Origin: Geoalkalibacter ferrihydriticus DSM 17813
GTDB taxonomy: Bacteria; Desulfobacterota; Desulfuromonadia; Desulfuromonadales; Geoalkalibacteraceae
DNA: 64,000 nt
Assembly: GCF_000820505.1 (NCBI RefSeq)
Contig: NZ_JWJD01000004.1
Span: forward strand, 1 to 64,000
Direction: 5' to 3'
Below, piece after piece: positions 39,503-48,767 of this stretch; position 1 is the stretch's first letter, and the number at the start of each line of letters is the position of its first letter. Below the pieces are notes generated by a model. The model was not told the origin of the DNA and ran no database searches. It saw only the letters and a list, made by a program, of their open reading frames with translations. A program made the position numbers and the translations under genes.

Positions 39503-40366
39503 ATGAATGACCCCGACGCCCCCCAAGTCCCTCCGGAAAAGCCGGGCATTTCCAGGCGCACACTTCTGATCTCGGTCGGATTGGGCGCCGGAGCCCTGGC
39601 GCTGGGCAAGGGATTGTGGCACGAACCACGCACGGCGCAACTCGAACAAATTCACCTGCCCCTCGACAAAATCCCCCCGGGTCGGCAACTGCGCGTCGTC
39701 CAGCTCTCAGACCTGCACATCCGGCAATTCACCAGATATCACCTGAGCGTGGCGCGGCTGGTCGACAAGCTCGCTCCTGATCTGATCGTCATCACAGGCG
39801 ACTTTCTCGATCAGCAGCGCAACCTCTCCGCCGTAGGCAAGTTTCTCGACCACCTGCAAGCGCCTGCCGGCATCTTCGCGGTGCAGGGCAATTGGGAATA
39901 CTGGGCGCGCATCGAAGGCGATAAATTACGCCAGGCTTTTGCCCGCTGGGGCGTCACCCTGCTGATCAACGAACGCCTCGACCTTGAGGTCCAGGACACT
40001 CCGCTGTCCATCCTCGGCCTGGACTATCCCTCAGCGGCCGATGCCTTGAAAAAACTCCAACAACAAAGCGACCCCGCACGGGTGAATCTGCTGCTTTCCC
40101 ATGTTCCGGCCTTTGACCACGACCTGCTTGACGGTCGTCTCGATCTGCTGCTGGCGGGCCACACCCATGGCGGACAGGTGCGGTTTCCGGGGGTCACGCC
40201 CTTTTATCTGCCACGCTTCTCTGAACCCTTTGTCTCCGGACTCTACCATGTGGGCCCCGGCACCCCCCTTTATGTCAATCGCGGGATCGGTACCAGTTTT
40301 ATGCCGGTACGCTTTCTCTGCCCGCCGGAAATCACCTTATTCAACTTGACGTCTACAAGGGTTTGA
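39503..40366 (+). CDS. Tat-type metallophosphoesterase
   Basis: A 287-residue calcineurin-like phosphoesterase. The N-terminus carries SRRTLLISVGLG, a twin-arginine-like export signal with hydrophobic stretch. Metal-binding motifs are QLSDLHIRQF, VITGDFLD, GNWEYW (usually GNHD/E, so the His is Trp here), LSHVPAFD and LAGHTHGGQ. The family includes UDP-2,3-diacylglucosamine-pyrophosphatase-like and YkuE-type enzymes; the substrate is unknown. ATG at 39503 with AGAGG upstream is preferred to a GTG six bases earlier. It converges on the DAHP synthase gene. Confidence 0.88.
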   Translation: MNDPDAPQVPPEKPGISRRTLLISVGLGAGALALGKGLWHEPRTAQLEQIHLPLDKIPPGRQLRVVQLSDLHIRQFTRYHLSVARLVDKLAPDLIVITGDFLDQQRNLSAVGKFLDHLQAPAGIFAVQGNWEYWARIEGDKLRQAFARWGVTLLINERLDLEVQDTPLSILGLDYPSAADALKKLQQQSDPARVNLLLSHVPAFDHDLLDGRLDLLLAGHTHGGQVRFPGVTPFYLPRFSEPFVSGLYHVGPGTPLYVNRGIGTSFMPVRFLCPPEITLFNLTSTRV

Positions 40367-40397
40367 ACCGCCGCCCACGCGGCACCGGGCAACTCCT

Positions 40398-41408
40398 TCA
40401 GTAGCCCAGGTAACTCAGCAGCGCCCGAATATCGCCCATCATTTCACGAAACTCCTCGCCGTCAAGGCTCTGGGCTCCGTCGCACAACGCCTTGGCCGGG
40501 TCAGGGTGTACCTCGACCATAATGCCGTGGGCTCCAGCGACCAGAGCGGCCTTGCTCATGACCGCAACCAGTGAACGCTTACCGGTGGCATGGCTGGGGT
40601 CGACAAGAATCGGCAGGTGACTCAATTCACGAACCAGCGGCACCACGGAGAGATCCAAAGTGTTGCGCGTTGCACGTTCAAAGGTGCGGATCCCTCGCTC
40701 ACAGAGAATCACCCGCGAATTACCCTCGGCCAGGATATATTCCGCCGCGGCCAGAAACTCTTCAAGCGTCGCACTCATCCCACGTTTGAGCAATACGGGA
40801 TGGCGACACTTCCCAACCTCCTTGAGCAGATCAAAGTTCTGCATATTGCGCGCACCGATCTGCAGAATATCGGCATAGCGGCACACCGCATCAAGCTGTT
40901 CAATCCGCATGATTTCGGTCACGACCGGCATACCCACCGCATCGCCCGCCTGCCGCAGATATTTAAGGCCTTTTTCACCGAGCCCCTGAAAGGAGTGGGG
41001 GCCGGTGCGCGGCTTAAACGCACCGCCCCGCAGGATCTGGGCCCCGCCATCCCGGGCGATCCGCGCTGCAGCCACCATCTGCTCCGGACTTTCAATACTG
41101 CACGGGCCGGCAATAACCACCGGCGGATGCCCATCGCCGATCTTGACCGCTCCGACCTCGACCAGAGTGGACTCCGGATGAAAATCCCGCGAAACTAATT
41201 TATAAGGTTTACTGACGTGAATGCATTCGCGTACGCCCGGCAAATTGCGAATCGCCGTGTCATCAACGTAGCCCTGATTGCCGAGAACCCCGATGGCGGT
41301 CCGCTCGCGGCCGGGTATCGGCGCGGCTTGCAAACCCATGGCTTCGACGGCTTCTTGCACTGCCCGCACCTGGGCGGCACTGGCATTGTGGTCCATAACA
41401 ATGAGCAT
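40398..41408 (-). CDS. aroF: 3-deoxy-7-phosphoheptulonate synthase (DAHP synthase)
   Basis: A 336-residue enzyme of the type I-beta class making DAHP from PEP and erythrose 4-phosphate, the first step of aromatic amino acid synthesis. Residues 1-70 form the N-terminal ferredoxin-like regulatory domain (MLIVMDHNASAAQ); the barrel carries VIAGPCSIES, the PRTGPHSFQG loop and DPSHATGKRS. GAGGAG precedes the ATG at 41408. It is a single-gene unit. Confidence 0.95.
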   Translation of the reverse strand: MLIVMDHNASAAQVRAVQEAVEAMGLQAAPIPGRERTAIGVLGNQGYVDDTAIRNLPGVRECIHVSKPYKLVSRDFHPESTLVEVGAVKIGDGHPPVVIAGPCSIESPEQMVAAARIARDGGAQILRGGAFKPRTGPHSFQGLGEKGLKYLRQAGDAVGMPVVTEIMRIEQLDAVCRYADILQIGARNMQNFDLLKEVGKCRHPVLLKRGMSATLEEFLAAAEYILAEGNSRVILCERGIRTFERATRNTLDLSVVPLVRELSHLPILVDPSHATGKRSLVAVMSKAALVAGAHGIMVEVHPDPAKALCDGAQSLDGEEFREMMGDIRALLSYLGY

Positions 41409-41672
41409 GGCTGAGAACTCCTCACAAAAGATAAGGCCCGGGGCGCTGTCGCAAGAGCCGAGCAGGGCACTCAGAGTACCGGGCAAAACGCAACATTTCA
41501 ATCTATTTGCAACACCCGAGCATCGATCAGCTTGCCTGATGACAGGTTTCGGTTATCCTATCTGCTGGAAGTTACACGCACAAGCCAGGGCATCGTCATT
41601 CAGAAGGATGCTTCCATCCCTTCCTCCTGAATACGAAAACACTCTTACTCTAAAAAAGGAGTCCCGCAAACC

Positions 41673-41993
41673 ATGAAATGGAAACTCGCCAAAACGGCAA
41701 CCCTAGCCGCGATCTGCGCTCTCATTACCGCCGCTCCGGCCGCGGCAGATGAGGCCCGCGGACGTGAACTGATCAGCTCTCTCGGTTGCAAAGGTTGCCA
41801 TCAATTCGAAGGCAGCGGCGGCACCCTGGCTCCAGCCCTTGACGGAACCGGGGAGAGATTCGACGCGGAACGGATCAGGAAACAACTGACCGAGCCCGGC
41901 AGCCTCAACCCAAACACCATGATGCCTTCCTACTCTCATTTGCCTGAAGAAGAGCTCAAAAGCCTGGTCGACTTTCTGGCAGAGCTGAAGTAA
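41673..41993 (+). CDS. Periplasmic monohaem c-type cytochrome
   Basis: A 106-residue exported cytochrome: signal peptide 1-25 (cleavage at AAA-DE), haem motif CKGCH at 39-43, and a likely Met ligand in NTMMPSYSH near residue 90. The size and layout are those of class I cytochromes c that carry electrons in the periplasm. AAAAAAGGAG precedes the ATG. It converges on the multihaem cytochrome operon across a perfect hairpin. Confidence 0.92.
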   Translation: MKWKLAKTATLAAICALITAAPAAADEARGRELISSLGCKGCHQFEGSGGTLAPALDGTGERFDAERIRKQLTEPGSLNPNTMMPSYSHLPEEELKSLVDFLAELK

Positions 41994-42021
41994 GCCGAAG
42001 CAACGCAAAACTGGGGTGCCT

Positions 42022-42065
42022 CAACGACAAAGGCGCGGCCTGTATGGCCGCGCCTTTGTCGTTGG
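42022..42065. terminator. Bidirectional terminator
   Basis: A perfect 19-base stem starting CAACGACAAAGGCGCGGCC with a five-base loop lies between the convergent monohaem and multihaem cytochrome genes. Its arms carry AAAGG/CCTTT; the T tract is short. Confidence 0.85.
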
Positions 42066-42092
42066 CATTACATGAACGCCTGTTCGGTGAGA

Positions 42093-43016
42093 CTATCTGC
42101 GCCTGACGGGCAAGTCATGCACGTTGAGATGGCACGTCAGACAGTTGGGGAAGCGCTCGTGCAGGTTTGCGCTGTGCGGCGCCCCGTGACAAGAGGCACA
42201 GGTGGGGATCAGCCCGTGGTCCGTGTGGCAAACGGTGCAGTTGACCTGACCGTGCTTGCTCGGCGTCTTTTCCCAGTCGGTATAAGCCGTGGTATGGCAA
42301 GCCTCACAGGTGCGTGCGCCGGTGGTCGCGGTAAACGTCATCTCCAGCGGCTTATGCACCGGATGACACTCAGCGCAACTCACGAGCGGTTGCCCCTGAT
42401 AGTGAGGCCCGTGACATTCAAAGCAGGACGGCACATAACCGTGCTGATCATAATGGCAAAGGGTACAATCCTGCTCGGTATGCAGGCTCGGAAACTGAGC
42501 AAGTTCCGCCGCGGGGCCGCCGTGACAATCGGCACAGACATCCGCGACCGGAGTCTGCGCATAGGGAATATAAAGCGGCGCGTGTGGATTAATGTGGCAG
42601 CCCAGGCAATCCGTGAGTTTTTCACCGTGCGGCAAGGTATGGCAACTGGCGCAATCAGGCATGATGTCGTCCCAGTTCTGGCGCACCGGGCTGTAAGCGT
42701 GAAAAACCTCATGGCATTCGCGACAATCGAAGCGATGCTTACCGCCCTCATCCCGAATTGCCTCGAAGTAGGTGGGATGACACTGACCGCACTGCGCCAG
42801 AGTCAATGGCACGATCTCGACATCATAAGGGTCGCGAGCCGGTTCGGGGGCAGGTGCCCGCGCCGCTCTGAGTTCGGTGGGCTGCGCGGCGGCGACCGCT
42901 GGCTCGGCAGTCTTCGCCTCGCTCGTCGGAAGTGTGCAGGCAGCCACCGCCATAAGACCCAGTAGAACCAAGGCAGTGAACAGCGAATGTTTAAAACCTC
43001 TTTTCATGCTTTTCAT
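42093..43016 (-). CDS. Dodecahaem c-type cytochrome, lipoprotein
   Basis: A 307-residue exported protein with twelve CXXCH motifs (first CGQCH, last CLTCH) in about 230 residues, roughly one haem per 20 residues. The signal peptide ends in lipobox AVAAC (Cys27), and a Pro/Ala-rich linker precedes the haem part, so it is tethered to a membrane, probably the outer one. The last third is clearly paralogous to the neighbouring cytochrome (PSKHGQVNC..., HERFPNCLTCH). It is the second gene of a two-gene operon with a 27-base gap. Its partners in extracellular electron transfer are not known from sequence. Confidence 0.93.
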   Translation of the reverse strand: MKSMKRGFKHSLFTALVLLGLMAVAACTLPTSEAKTAEPAVAAAQPTELRAARAPAPEPARDPYDVEIVPLTLAQCGQCHPTYFEAIRDEGGKHRFDCRECHEVFHAYSPVRQNWDDIMPDCASCHTLPHGEKLTDCLGCHINPHAPLYIPYAQTPVADVCADCHGGPAAELAQFPSLHTEQDCTLCHYDQHGYVPSCFECHGPHYQGQPLVSCAECHPVHKPLEMTFTATTGARTCEACHTTAYTDWEKTPSKHGQVNCTVCHTDHGLIPTCASCHGAPHSANLHERFPNCLTCHLNVHDLPVRRR

Positions 43017-43043
43017 TGCTTACTTCCCCTTTTCCCGGTTGGC

Positions 43044-43841
43044 TCAATAGGTGAGGTCGTGAGCGGTATTGTGGCAGCTACCGCAGCTGGGGAACTTAGC
43101 ATGAATTCCCGGCGCATGCGGCGAGCCGTGACAATCTGCGCACAACGGCACCATCATGTGCTTGTCCTGGTGGCAGTAGACACAGGCCAGCGACTGGTGC
43201 TTAGAGGGGTTGGCAAGAAGCTCCTCATTGGCGACGTCGTGGCAGGCCGCGCAATGCATGTTCGGCAGGTCGTCGTCATAGACCACATGCAGAGGCTTGT
43301 GCGCGCCGTGGCAGCTCGCGCAGTCTGCGTTGGTCTGCTCGGGAGAATGGGGACGGTGGCATTGTACGCAATCGGGAACATAACCGTGGGTATCCGCATG
43401 ACAGAAATTACACGCGACATCCTTGTGAGCGCTGGGATGAGCGGCAAGCTGCTGCCCGATGGGCATGTGGCAGGTCAGACATTCGTTGACCAGATCACCC
43501 TGGAGGGTCAGCTCCAAAGGGGTATGGGCGTTGGTGTGACACTGCGCGCAATTGGGCAGATCAAAATGCGGCGTGCCGGCATGACACATGGAGCAGGCGG
43601 GAATGGCATCCGCCACTGCAGGGGGATGCCCAATGTGGCAGTCAAGGCAGTTGACTGCGGTTTTGTGCGCACGGCCCTTTTCAGCAATTTCCCTGGGCTG
43701 CGCCTCGTGGCATTTGATGCAATCGGCGTTCTGCAAAACAGCCGCTTCGGCCTGCGTGGAAAACCCAACCGCAAGCGCCAGCCAACCTAGGAGCACAAAG
43801 GCCCCCAAACCAAGGCGACACAATCTCTTGTTCTCTCTCAT
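43044..43841 (-). CDS. Dodecahaem c-type cytochrome
   Basis: A 265-residue exported protein with signal peptide (cleavage near AEA-AV, residue 34) and twelve CXXCH motifs (CIKCH first, CGSCH last). Many extra histidines lie 8-15 residues after haem motifs and would serve as distal ligands. There is no lipobox, so it is periplasmic or secreted. The pattern xHGYVPxCxxCHxPH occurs in both this and the downstream protein. GGAGG precedes the ATG. I do not assign it to a named Geobacter cytochrome. Confidence 0.93.
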   Translation of the reverse strand: MRENKRLCRLGLGAFVLLGWLALAVGFSTQAEAAVLQNADCIKCHEAQPREIAEKGRAHKTAVNCLDCHIGHPPAVADAIPACSMCHAGTPHFDLPNCAQCHTNAHTPLELTLQGDLVNECLTCHMPIGQQLAAHPSAHKDVACNFCHADTHGYVPDCVQCHRPHSPEQTNADCASCHGAHKPLHVVYDDDLPNMHCAACHDVANEELLANPSKHQSLACVYCHQDKHMMVPLCADCHGSPHAPGIHAKFPSCGSCHNTAHDLTY

Positions 43842-44045
43842 TTGTTCTTTCCTCCTGTCCCAACTCCGTTAATAAAACAACCCCCGCAGGGAATGGATCT
43901 TGATAATTACATGCACAACTCCCCCTTGGGGGAGAGCACTCCAGCGACCCTATCTTAATTAGCCCACCCGGCGGACAATGTCAACACGAAGGACAGGCAC
44001 GCGACGGCCGCGCCGGAAAAAATTTTGGGTAGAAACAGCAGAACC

Positions 44046-44732
44046 CTAGTTTACCGAAAGCAGTTCGACGTCAAAAATCAGGGTTTGATTAGGTCCGATG
44101 ACCTGCCCGGCACCCTGCTCGCCGTAAGCGAGTTCGGCCGGGAGAAAAATTTTCCACTTGGCGCCCTCTTTCATCAACTGCAGGGCTTCGGTCCAACCGG
44201 GGATCACCCCGGAAACAGGAAAGGTAACAGGCTCGCGGCCGTAGGAACTGTCGAATTCCGTGCCGTCGACCAAGGTGCCACGATAATGCACGGTGACGGT
44301 ACTATCAGGGCCGGGTGATTTGCCCGAGCCTGCTGTGATTACCTGATACTGCAGACCGCTGGCGGTGGTTTTAACGTCCTTTTTCTTGGCATTTTCCGCC
44401 AAAAAAGCCTTACCCTTTTCAAGGTTTTCACGACCCATTTGCTCCTGCATCGCCATATGCCGCATCATCATCTCGCGCTGCATCTCTTCCATGGCAAGCT
44501 CCATTTCCTCGTCGCCCATGCGCGAGGTTCCGGCCAGGGCATCACGAACGCCGTCAGCGATCAACTCGGGAGTCACAGCCACACCGCCCATTTTCAGATC
44601 CCGCCCAAGTTGTTGACCCAGGGCATAGGAAAACCGATCGGTGTTCGAATCCAGGGGCGGATTCTGTACGGCGCCCGCCGACACAGCGACCATAAGCAAA
44701 AAGCAAAGCAGCAGAATACATGATTTATTCAT
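44046..44732 (-). CDS. FKBP-type peptidyl-prolyl isomerase (FkpA/Mip-like)
   Basis: A 228-residue exported isomerase. Signal peptide 1-21, N-terminal helical dimerisation domain 25-115 including a Met-rich stretch (EEMQREMMMRHMAMQEQM), and C-terminal FKBP domain 120-228 (TVTVHYRGTLVDGTEFDSSY, GVIPGWTEALQLMKEGAKW). It folds proteins in the periplasm; placed next to multihaem cytochromes, it may help their maturation. It lies about 200 bases downstream of the cytochrome operon start on the same strand. Confidence 0.93.
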   Translation of the reverse strand: MNKSCILLLCFLLMVAVSAGAVQNPPLDSNTDRFSYALGQQLGRDLKMGGVAVTPELIADGVRDALAGTSRMGDEEMELAMEEMQREMMMRHMAMQEQMGRENLEKGKAFLAENAKKKDVKTTASGLQYQVITAGSGKSPGPDSTVTVHYRGTLVDGTEFDSSYGREPVTFPVSGVIPGWTEALQLMKEGAKWKIFLPAELAYGEQGAGQVIGPNQTLIFDVELLSVN

Positions 44733-45061
44733 GAGAAGAACATCCTTTCACAAACGGCTAAAAAAAGAAAACCCTCCGAAAAAAACCTTACCAATCCGCA
44801 CGACTGCGGGTGCCATTCTAATACCGCGACAGACACCAACTGTCAACCGCAGAAAATTCATGGACCGACCACGCACCAGAACCTTCCTTTTCCCACGGAA
44901 AAAGGCGTAATCGTCCAAACTCAAATTGACTGCCCGGAAGGAAGGTTGGATAATGACACCGATAAAATCTCAGGATAGTTCAGGCTGGCGGTCTTCACGC
45001 GCCGGCCCTTAGGGCTAGGCAACATCGTGGTTGCGACTTATCGCAACAAGAGGAGAGTGCT
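44733..45061. other. Divergent regulatory region before the haem-sensor kinase
   Basis: No gene in 329 bases. A plus-strand sigma-70 promoter is visible: TTGACT at 44926-44931, a 17-base spacer, and GATAAT at 44949-44954. The start would be near 44961, leaving a leader of about 100 bases. The region also holds the promoter of the FKBP gene on the minus strand, which I cannot place. Confidence 0.55.
44926..44954 (+). promoter_or_regulatory. Sigma-70 promoter of the haem-sensor kinase gene
   Basis: TTGACT, 17 bases, GATAAT. Both boxes differ from the consensus at one position. Confidence 0.65.
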
Positions 45062-46657
45062 GTGCGCGTCAATCTCATCACCAAGGTGACCTTGGTCACG
45101 GGTGTCGTCCTGCTGGTGGCGATGGTGCTGTTCGCATTTATCAACGTCACGACACTCAAAAAGATCTTTCTTGAAGAAGCCATTCACGATGTCGACAATC
45201 TCAGCGAAACCCTCATCCGCTCAACGCACTACCAAATGCTAGAAGATGACCGCAAACGCGTCTACCAGATGATTCAGGAGGTCGGTACGCAGCGGGGCAT
45301 CGAGCATATTCGCCTGATCAACAAGGATGGGGAAATCACCTTTTCAACGGAGCGCGCCGAAATCGGCACGATTCTCGACAAAAACACCGAAGGCTGCAAT
45401 GTTTGTCACGCCGAAGACACGCCCCTGATCCACGCTTCCTCCATGAACCGCAGTCGCATTTTCGCAGATCGCGACGGCAAGGAGGTGCTCGGCATGGCCA
45501 GGGCCATCTATAACCAGGAAAGCTGCGCCACCGCCGACTGCCATTTCCATCCCCCCGACCTCAGCATGGTCGGCATTCTCGACGTCATCGTTTCCCTCGA
45601 CGGCATGCATATGCAAACCGCCACCTATCGCAACAACATCATCGTGCTGACCCTGATGCTCTTGCTGATTGTGGCGTCCTGCCTGACCCTGGTGACACAG
45701 AGGTTCATCACCAACCCACTCAGCAAACTACTCCACCATACCCAGAGGATCGCCCAGGGCGATTGGTCGCCTGTCGAGCTGAAGTCTCATGATGAATTCG
45801 GCAAGTTGGCCGGCGCCTTCAATGATATGACTCACAACCTCAAGCAGGCCCAGGACGAATTGGCCCAGTGGGGCTCTCAGCTCGAGGCCAAGGTTGAGGA
45901 ACGCACCCATGAAATCAAGAACATGCAGTCACGCCTTATTCGTTCGGAAAAAGTTGCATCCCTTGGTGAATTGGTGGCCGGCATCGCTCATGAACTGAAC
46001 AATCCTTTGACCGGGGTACTCATGTTTTCCTCGATGATCGCCGAGGATCCGCGACTGGACCCCGCCCTTAAACCCGATTTCGACACCATTATCCACGAAA
46101 CCCAGCGGTGCGCCGAAATCGTGCGCGGCCTGCTTGATTTCGCCCGCGAAAGCGTGCCCCAAAAATCGCACTGCGCGGTGGAACAGGTTCTCGAGCAAAC
46201 CCTGATTCTGGTATCTCACCATAGCTCCTTCCACGATATCCGCGTGGAGCGCGACTACGGTTCCCCCCCCCAGATTCTGGCCGACCCCAACCAACTTGAA
46301 CAAGTATTCATGAACCTTCTCATAAACGCCAGCCAAGCCATGGAAAACGGCGGAACGCTGAAGATCAAAACAGGAACCCTGAACCGGGATGCGCAGGTGT
46401 TTGTAAAAATCAGCGACAGCGGCTGTGGGATTGCGGAGGAAAATCTCACCAAAATCTTTGATCCGTTTTTTTCCACCAAGGGTCACAAGGGAACAGGACT
46501 GGGATTGTCCGTATCCTACGGCATCATCGAAAACCACGGTGGAAAAATCGAGGTGCAAAGCCGCATGGGGGAAGGCACCACCTTCACCGTTCTGCTGCCG
46601 GCCAGCTTTGAGCAGAAAAAACAGCGTGCCGAAAGCGGCCTGGCCGCCACCGCCTGA
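45062..46657 (+). CDS. Haem-binding sensor histidine kinase (CXXCH and CX4CH)
   Basis: A 531-residue membrane kinase. Two helices (8-29 and 192-212) enclose a periplasmic domain that carries CNVCH at 112-116 and CATADCH at 155-161. The first is a standard c-type haem site; the second is a CX4CH variant. Then come HAMP (213-265), a coiled coil, the H box with His310 in AHELNNPLTGV, and a complete ATPase domain (NLLINASQAMENGG, DSGCGI, GTGLGLSVSYG). This is an NtrB-type kinase, fitting the convergent sigma-54 regulator. The start is a GTG with AGGAG eight bases upstream. The same sensor domain recurs in the protein at 49551. Confidence 0.92.
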   Translation: MRVNLITKVTLVTGVVLLVAMVLFAFINVTTLKKIFLEEAIHDVDNLSETLIRSTHYQMLEDDRKRVYQMIQEVGTQRGIEHIRLINKDGEITFSTERAEIGTILDKNTEGCNVCHAEDTPLIHASSMNRSRIFADRDGKEVLGMARAIYNQESCATADCHFHPPDLSMVGILDVIVSLDGMHMQTATYRNNIIVLTLMLLLIVASCLTLVTQRFITNPLSKLLHHTQRIAQGDWSPVELKSHDEFGKLAGAFNDMTHNLKQAQDELAQWGSQLEAKVEERTHEIKNMQSRLIRSEKVASLGELVAGIAHELNNPLTGVLMFSSMIAEDPRLDPALKPDFDTIIHETQRCAEIVRGLLDFARESVPQKSHCAVEQVLEQTLILVSHHSSFHDIRVERDYGSPPQILADPNQLEQVFMNLLINASQAMENGGTLKIKTGTLNRDAQVFVKISDSGCGIAEENLTKIFDPFFSTKGHKGTGLGLSVSYGIIENHGGKIEVQSRMGEGTTFTVLLPASFEQKKQRAESGLAATA

Positions 46658-46683
46658 GATTTTTGCCAAAATCGTTCACGAAA

Positions 46684-46716
46684 AAAGCCGCAGGGAAATC
46701 CCCTGCGGCTTTTTTC
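46684..46716. terminator. Bidirectional terminator between kinase and regulator
   Basis: GCCGCAGGG/CCCCTGCGGC with a four-base loop, flanked by six A and six T, ends both convergent genes. Confidence 0.93.
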
Positions 46717-46733
46717 GGTCAATAAGAATACCC

Positions 46734-48155
46734 TTATGAATTTGCGGAATGCTCACGCACCGAGATACCCTGCTTTTTCAGCAAGGCCTGAAAGTTGGGG
46801 CGCAGCATGCCGACTTCTTCGGCGGCCCGCGTGATATTCCAATCGTTGCGTTTGAGAGCGTCGAGCACGAACGCTCGCTCAACAGGCGCCACGGCCTGCT
46901 CACGCACATGACGTTTGGTTTCCTTGAGTTCATCGGCCGTGCGCGGAACAAAATGACAAAACAATTGGTCATCTTCGCCCGCGGCGGACGGCAGCTCCAG
47001 GTCGTCCTCTTCGATCAGGTCATCTGCCGCCAGCACCACCGCACGCTCGATGACGTTTTCCAACTCGCGCACATTGCCGGGAAAAGAATGACGCTCGATA
47101 CACGCCATGGCCGCCGGAGTCATTCCGCGAATCTCCTTCCCCATTTCCCGCGAGAATTTTTGCAGAAAATGACCGACGAGGATCGGCAGGTCCCCAAGAC
47201 GCTCTCTCAGAGGCGGCAAATCGACGGGGATGATATTGAGACGAAAAAACAGGTCTTCACGGAACAGGCCCTCGCTGACCATCTCCTTGAGGCTTCGATT
47301 GGTCGCCGCGACCAGGCGAATATCAATGGGTACCGGCTTGGTGCCACCGATGGGCGTCACTTCGCGTTCCTGCAAGACCCGCAACAATTTGGCCTGAGTG
47401 GTGAGGCTGATATTGGATACTTCATCGAGAAACAAGGTGCCGCCATCCGCGACTTTAAACAAGCCGGTTTTGGTCTGTACGGCCCCGGTGAATGATCCCT
47501 TGACATGGCCGAAAAGTTCACTCTCCAGCAGAGTTTCCGCCAGAGACGTGCAGTCAACGGCAACAAACGCCTGATCTTTGCGCGGGCTGTTGCGATGGAC
47601 CGCCCGGGCGACCAATTCCTTACCGGTGCCGCTTTCGCCGGTGATCATGACGGTGCTATCGGTGGGCGCGACCTGAATAATACGACGATACACCTTCTGC
47701 ATCGCCTTGCTTTCACCAACGAAGGAATCAAAGCCGTGACGGTCTTTGAGTTCCTTCTTGAGATAGAAATTTTCTAGAAGCATCGCCCGCTGCCCGAGGG
47801 CTTTTTCGACGATGCCGAGGATCTGGTCAGGCGTGAAGGGCTTGGCGAGATAGTCGAAGGCGCCGTTCTTCATGGCCTCGACAGCGGTATCGACGGTCGA
47901 ATAGCCGGTGATGATGATCACCGGCACGTCGGGCTGCAGGATCCGGATGGCCTTGAGAACCTCCATGCCGCTCATGCCGGGCATTTTCAGGTCGGTAACG
48001 ACGATGTCAAAATCATCCTCCTGCAGACGCTCAACGGCAACCTGACCGCTGGCCGCTACATCGACCCGATACTTGTTGTTTTCGAGAATGCGCCGAATAC
48101 CCTCGCGTATCACGCTCTCGTCGTCAACCACCAGAATGCGCGCCTCATCCCTCAT
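46734..48155 (-). CDS. NtrC-family sigma-54-dependent response regulator
   Basis: A 473-residue activator: receiver domain 1-120 with Asp55 ([10 protein letters not shown]), AAA+ domain 140-370 with Walker A GESGTGKE and the sigma-54 contact loop GSFTGA (GAFTGA in most), and a Fis-type helix-turn-helix at the end ([25 protein letters not shown]). It activates sigma-54 promoters from a distance. The likely partner is the convergent haem-sensor kinase. A candidate target promoter lies 500 bases upstream on the other strand. The ATG at 48155 is used, a longer frame beginning with TTG being unlikely. Confidence 0.94.
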   Translation of the reverse strand: MRDEARILVVDDESVIREGIRRILENNKYRVDVAASGQVAVERLQEDDFDIVVTDLKMPGMSGMEVLKAIRILQPDVPVIIITGYSTVDTAVEAMKNGAFDYLAKPFTPDQILGIVEKALGQRAMLLENFYLKKELKDRHGFDSFVGESKAMQKVYRRIIQVAPTDSTVMITGESGTGKELVARAVHRNSPRKDQAFVAVDCTSLAETLLESELFGHVKGSFTGAVQTKTGLFKVADGGTLFLDEVSNISLTTQAKLLRVLQEREVTPIGGTKPVPIDIRLVAATNRSLKEMVSEGLFREDLFFRLNIIPVDLPPLRERLGDLPILVGHFLQKFSREMGKEIRGMTPAAMACIERHSFPGNVRELENVIERAVVLAADDLIEEDDLELPSAAGEDDQLFCHFVPRTADELKETKRHVREQAVAPVERAFVLDALKRNDWNITRAAEEVGMLRPNFQALLKKQGISVREHSANS

Positions 48156-48767
48156 CTGACCTGCTCCCTCCAACGGCAACTATGTGCATGCTGAGCCCCT
48201 TGCCCGCGCCCCCAACCTATCATGGACTCCAGGTATCCCTATTTCTATACACAATATACGCAATCTGCTTTTTCATCCACCTGAAAAGGAAACATTTGCG
48301 CCGGTTATTGGGTATACGAAAACCTCCCCGGAACGCACCGATCCAGAGATTTCCGCGAAAAACATAGCGGCAAGATCATAACAGAACATTGTGCCCAACC
48401 CAAGAAGTGCCTGGGCCGGCGCCCCAAACTGCTATTTTTTTGCCGGGCACGTACATTTTTTTTATACAGGCCACCACACGCACCCGCACATCCCCTTACA
48501 CGCAGGCCTTACCCCTGCCTGGCGGCAGTAAAAAGACTTATCGCAACGGCTGGCTGCATATAATAAATATACATCTCGGCGAAAACTGAGTTCTTGCCCC
48601 TTTGCCGGAAAAAATCAAAACCTTCCTTATTATCGGGAAGTTAAAAAGAATTTGGTCAATCGGCTGCAGCTTGGCACAGCCAATGCTACGTTCCATGTTC
48701 AGTACAGCTTATGCCGCAAAAAGAAAGTGGTGACCGGCATTGGTCAATCGACGGGAGGAGGCGAGGG
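48156..48767. other. Divergent regulatory region between the NtrC-type gene and cytochrome b
   Basis: No convincing gene in 612 bases. This is long enough for upstream activator sites, and a sigma-54 promoter lies near its right end at 48671-48688. CTTCC...GGAAG forms a small dyad at 48633-48650. Several T runs (48435-48442, 48453-48460) occur without a clean stem. Confidence 0.5.
48671..48688 (+). promoter_or_regulatory. Sigma-54 (RpoN) promoter of the cytochrome b operon
   Basis: TTGGCACAGCCAATGCTA has the -24 element TGGCAC and the -12 element TGCT, with GG and GC exactly ten bases apart. It matches the RpoN consensus TGGCACNNNNNTTGCW at all but one fixed position. The predicted start near 48698 lies about 70 bases before the cytochrome b gene. 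Confidence 0.75.

Noticed and set aside
48182-48589. Short ORFs between the NtrC-type regulator and cytochrome b
   Set aside because: They lack ribosome sites, overlap each other in different frames and are rich in Pro/Thr without pattern; the region is better read as regulatory.
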